This document shows, in pieces, positions 62,621 through 64,000 of a stretch of 64,000 nt of DNA. Each line of letters begins with the position of its first letter. Position 1 is the stretch's first letter. The stretch is from Ecdyonurus torrentis (lineage: Eukaryota; Arthropoda; Insecta; Ephemeroptera; Heptageniidae), in the NCBI GenBank assembly GCA_949318235.1, contig CASGGR010000022.1, positions 1 through 64,000 of the forward strand, given 5' to 3'. The notes beneath the pieces are model-generated. The model searched no databases. It was given only the letters and a program-made list of their open reading frames with translations, and was not told the DNA's origin. Both the position numbers and the translations under genes were made by a program.

Positions 62621-64000
62621 CTATAGCATTGTAGCCCATATGAAGAAAAAAAAAGTTTGTAACTCGAGTTCTAATTGAGATGTAAAGTTGTGGTTAGGAA
62701 ATAAAGTGATGCAAAACGCTCTATAGTACTAAATTCACCTCTAGAAACAAAATTGAGAAAAAAAAATTTTCGAAAAAAATTGTATTTTTCAGATTCTGAA
62801 AACGATTTTTGATGATATCTCAGAAACTAATAATGCTACAGACTTACGGTTTGAACTGAAATGTATCACTTTGAAATGTCTTATGAAAAGTTTATTACAC
62901 TTTAGTCGCAAAAACTAAAACTTTCTTAGTATTTGAGAATTTTCGAATTTTCTTTCCGAAGTCTATAGCATTGTAGCCCATATGAAGAAAAAAAAAGTTT
63001 GTAACTCGAGTTCCAATTGAGATAGAAAGTTGCAGTTTTGAAATAAAGTGATGCAAAACGCTCTATAGTTTTAAATTCACCTCTAGAATCAAATTTGAGA
63101 AAAATAATTTTTCCAAAAAAATTGTGTTTTTCAGTTTCTGAAAACGATTTTTGATAGTATCTCAGAAACTAATAATGCTACAGACTTACGGTTTGAACTG
63201 AAATGTATCACTTTGAAATGTCTTATGAAAAGTTTATAACACTTTAGTCGCAAAAACTAAAACTTTCTTAGTATTTGAGAATTTTCGAATTTTCTTACCG
63301 AAGTCTATAGCATTGTAGCCCATATGAAGAAAAAAAAAGTTTGTAACTCGAGTTCTAATTGAGATGTAAAGTTGTGGTTTTGAAATAAAGTGATGCAAAA
63401 CGCTCTATAGTACTAAATTCACCTCTAGAAACAAAATTGAGAAAAAAAAAATTTCGAAAAAAATTGTGTTTTTCAGATTCTGAAAACGATTTTTGATGAT
63501 ATCTCAGAAACTAATAATGCTACAGACTTACGGTTTGAACTGAAATGTATCACTTTAAAATGTCTTATGAAAAGTTTATTACACTTTAGTCGCAAAAACT
63601 AAAACTTTCTTAGTATTTGAGAATTTTCGAATTTTCTTACCGAAGTCTATAGCATTGTAGCCCATATGAAGAAAAAAAAAAGTTTGTAACTCGAGTTCTA
63701 ATTGAGATGTAAAGTTGTGGTTTTGAAATAAAGTGATGCAAAACGCTCTATAGTACTAAATTCACCTCTAGAAGCAAAATTGAGAAAAAAAATTTTTCGA
63801 AAAAAATTGTGTTTTTCAGATTCTGAAAACGATTTTTGATGATATCTCAGAAACTAATAATGCTACAGACTTACGGATTGAACTGAAATGTATCACTTTG
63901 AAATGTCTTATGAAAAGTTTATTACACTTTAGTCGCAAAAACTAAAACTTTCTTAGTATTTGAGAATTTTCGTATTTTCTTACCGAAGTCTATAGCATTG

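Larger units (their letters stand above)
46611..64000. repeat. Satellite A, main array (~342-bp monomer), continues past window
   Basis: About fifty monomers. The anchor GATGATATCTCAG or GATAGTATCTCAG recurs at 337-343 base intervals (for example near 46749, 47086, 47428, 47768 and 48108) to the window end. Each monomer carries AATAATGCTACAGACTTACG, CACTTTAGTCGCAAAAACTA, GAAGTCTATAGCATTGTAGC, TAACTCGAGTT, long A tracts and TGTGTTTTTCAG. Divergence is greatest at 46.6-47.4 kb and drops sharply rightward, the classic gradient from array edge to homogenised core. The length is close to two nucleosome repeats. Short open frames at 47170-47601 and 48191-48622 are satellite sequence and are lost in the homogenised monomers. 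Confidence 0.98.

Overview
This window is eukaryotic, AT-rich, repeat-dominated DNA, most like an intergenic or heterochromatic stretch of an invertebrate metazoan genome. The evidence is very long uninterrupted GT, GA/CT and AT runs, two large satellite arrays, non-autonomous DNA transposons with recognisable target-site duplications (TSDs), a decayed LTR-retrotransposon gag, a Polinton/Maverick-type integrase with a chromodomain, and one exon-like fragment. There is no operon structure and no RNA gene that I can see. I cannot name the species.

Layout. 1-9.2 kb: AT-rich DNA with several MITEs (two Kolobok-like with TTAA TSDs, one hAT-like with an 8-bp TSD, others of unclear family), long microsatellites, a three-copy 84-bp tandem repeat, an E-box cluster, and one good candidate host exon (3510-3684). 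9.2-10.7 kb: a short array of satellite A (monomer about 330-345 bp), cut off by a probable LTR (10673-11396). This is followed by a leader and a broken Gln-rich gag frame (11785-14272). The gag runs straight into satellite B, a 53-bp repeat filling 14.27-40.22 kb. Most satellite B monomers carry the palindrome TGACGTCA, the consensus CREB/ATF site.

Satellite B holds five insertions: two copies of a TTAA-flanked piggyBac-like fragment, two copies of a GC-rich hAT-like element, and, inside the second hAT copy only, a 2.9-kb element with about 1-kb inverted arms. Unfilled paralogous sites elsewhere in the array reveal the insertion points. The paired copies sit in matching satellite contexts, so they look amplified with the array rather than inserted independently.

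40.2-41.8 kb is plain AT-rich DNA. 41.8-43.7 kb is a tandem repeat of about 200-230 bp split by a 1.1-kb Tc1/mariner-like MITE with a TA TSD. 44.2-46.1 kb carries Polinton/Maverick-like remains: a plus-strand tail fragment facing an intact 309-codon integrase frame on the minus strand, behind which lies a broken tail-fibre-like frame. From 46.6 kb to the window end, satellite A returns for about 17 kb. It shows a 342-bp monomer, alternating A/B subtypes (684-bp dimers), a 1,021-bp three-monomer duplication and a 3.42-kb ten-monomer tandem duplication.

No host pathway can be reconstructed. The strongest points of interest are the CRE-bearing satellite, the datable nesting of transposons within it, the higher-order structure of satellite A, and the bias of gag nonsense codons toward TAA/TAG at apparent glutamine positions. 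All coordinates of repeats were read by eye and may be off by a few bases.
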